Source of the DNA: Argyresthia goedartella
Lineage: Eukaryota; Arthropoda; Insecta; Lepidoptera; Argyresthiidae
Assembly (NCBI GenBank): GCA_949825045.1
Contig: OX463824.1
Coordinates: 28,738,001-28,802,000, forward strand
DNA: 64,000 bases
Direction: 5' to 3'
The stretch itself is not shown here. Position 1 is the stretch's first letter. More notes on this DNA, generated by a model, which saw only the letters and a program-made list of their open reading frames with translations, searched no databases and had not been told where the DNA came from.

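Overview
This is eukaryotic, almost certainly insect and probably lepidopteran, genomic DNA. GC-rich coding blocks with clean GT/AG borders sit in AT-rich introns packed with tRNA-headed SINEs, foldback/MITE elements, LINE tails, a maT-type mariner, a DD82E-type Tc1/mariner relative and a DIRS retrotransposon. No bacterial gene organisation, CRISPR array or rRNA/tRNA gene is present.

One host gene fills the window on the + strand: the insect orthologue of BIRC6/Bruce (Apollon), the giant anti-apoptotic E2/E3 ubiquitin ligase. I resolve 44 consecutive coding exons from 4267 to the window edge at 64000. Their phases all chain without a conflict, giving 9,712 coding bases, about 3,237 codons. 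They run from the zinc-binding part of the BIR domain (4267-4468), through one giant exon (7896-10665) carrying propeller-type and first beta-sandwich sequence, a second beta-sandwich (16257-18846), a long helical-repeat scaffold, a third beta-sandwich (41450-42875), and into the region before the UBL and UBC domains. The amino-terminal propeller and first half of the BIR domain lie upstream; the UBC catalytic domain lies downstream.

Region by region: 1-4266 is repeat-rich intron. 4.3-24 kb holds 16 exons with SINEs, MITEs, a 48-bp minisatellite and large foldbacks. 25.18-27.55 kb is a 2.37-kb DD82E (Sailor-like) transposon. 27.8-42.9 kb holds exons 17-35, with a decayed partial copy of exon 21 and a long-TIR MITE. 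42.9-51.9 kb is a 9-kb intron with a 15-copy, 182-bp tandem array and a full-length DIRS element. 52-64 kb holds exons 36-44 with a maT mariner and pieces of at least three LINEs.

The most notable observations are: the DIRS element with three open frames, identical 214-bp inverted repeats and an internal complementary region matching the joined ends; the maT mariner disrupted by two 18-bp inverted duplications that look like template-switch mutations; the DD82E transposase split by a 100-bp segment bounded by a 13-bp direct repeat; a 182-bp array that is an expanded internal module of an element present as a single unit at 19.5 kb; and the degenerate duplicate of exon 21. I found no wholly new gene system; the novelty is in mobile-element structure and its intimacy with the splice sites of an essential gene.
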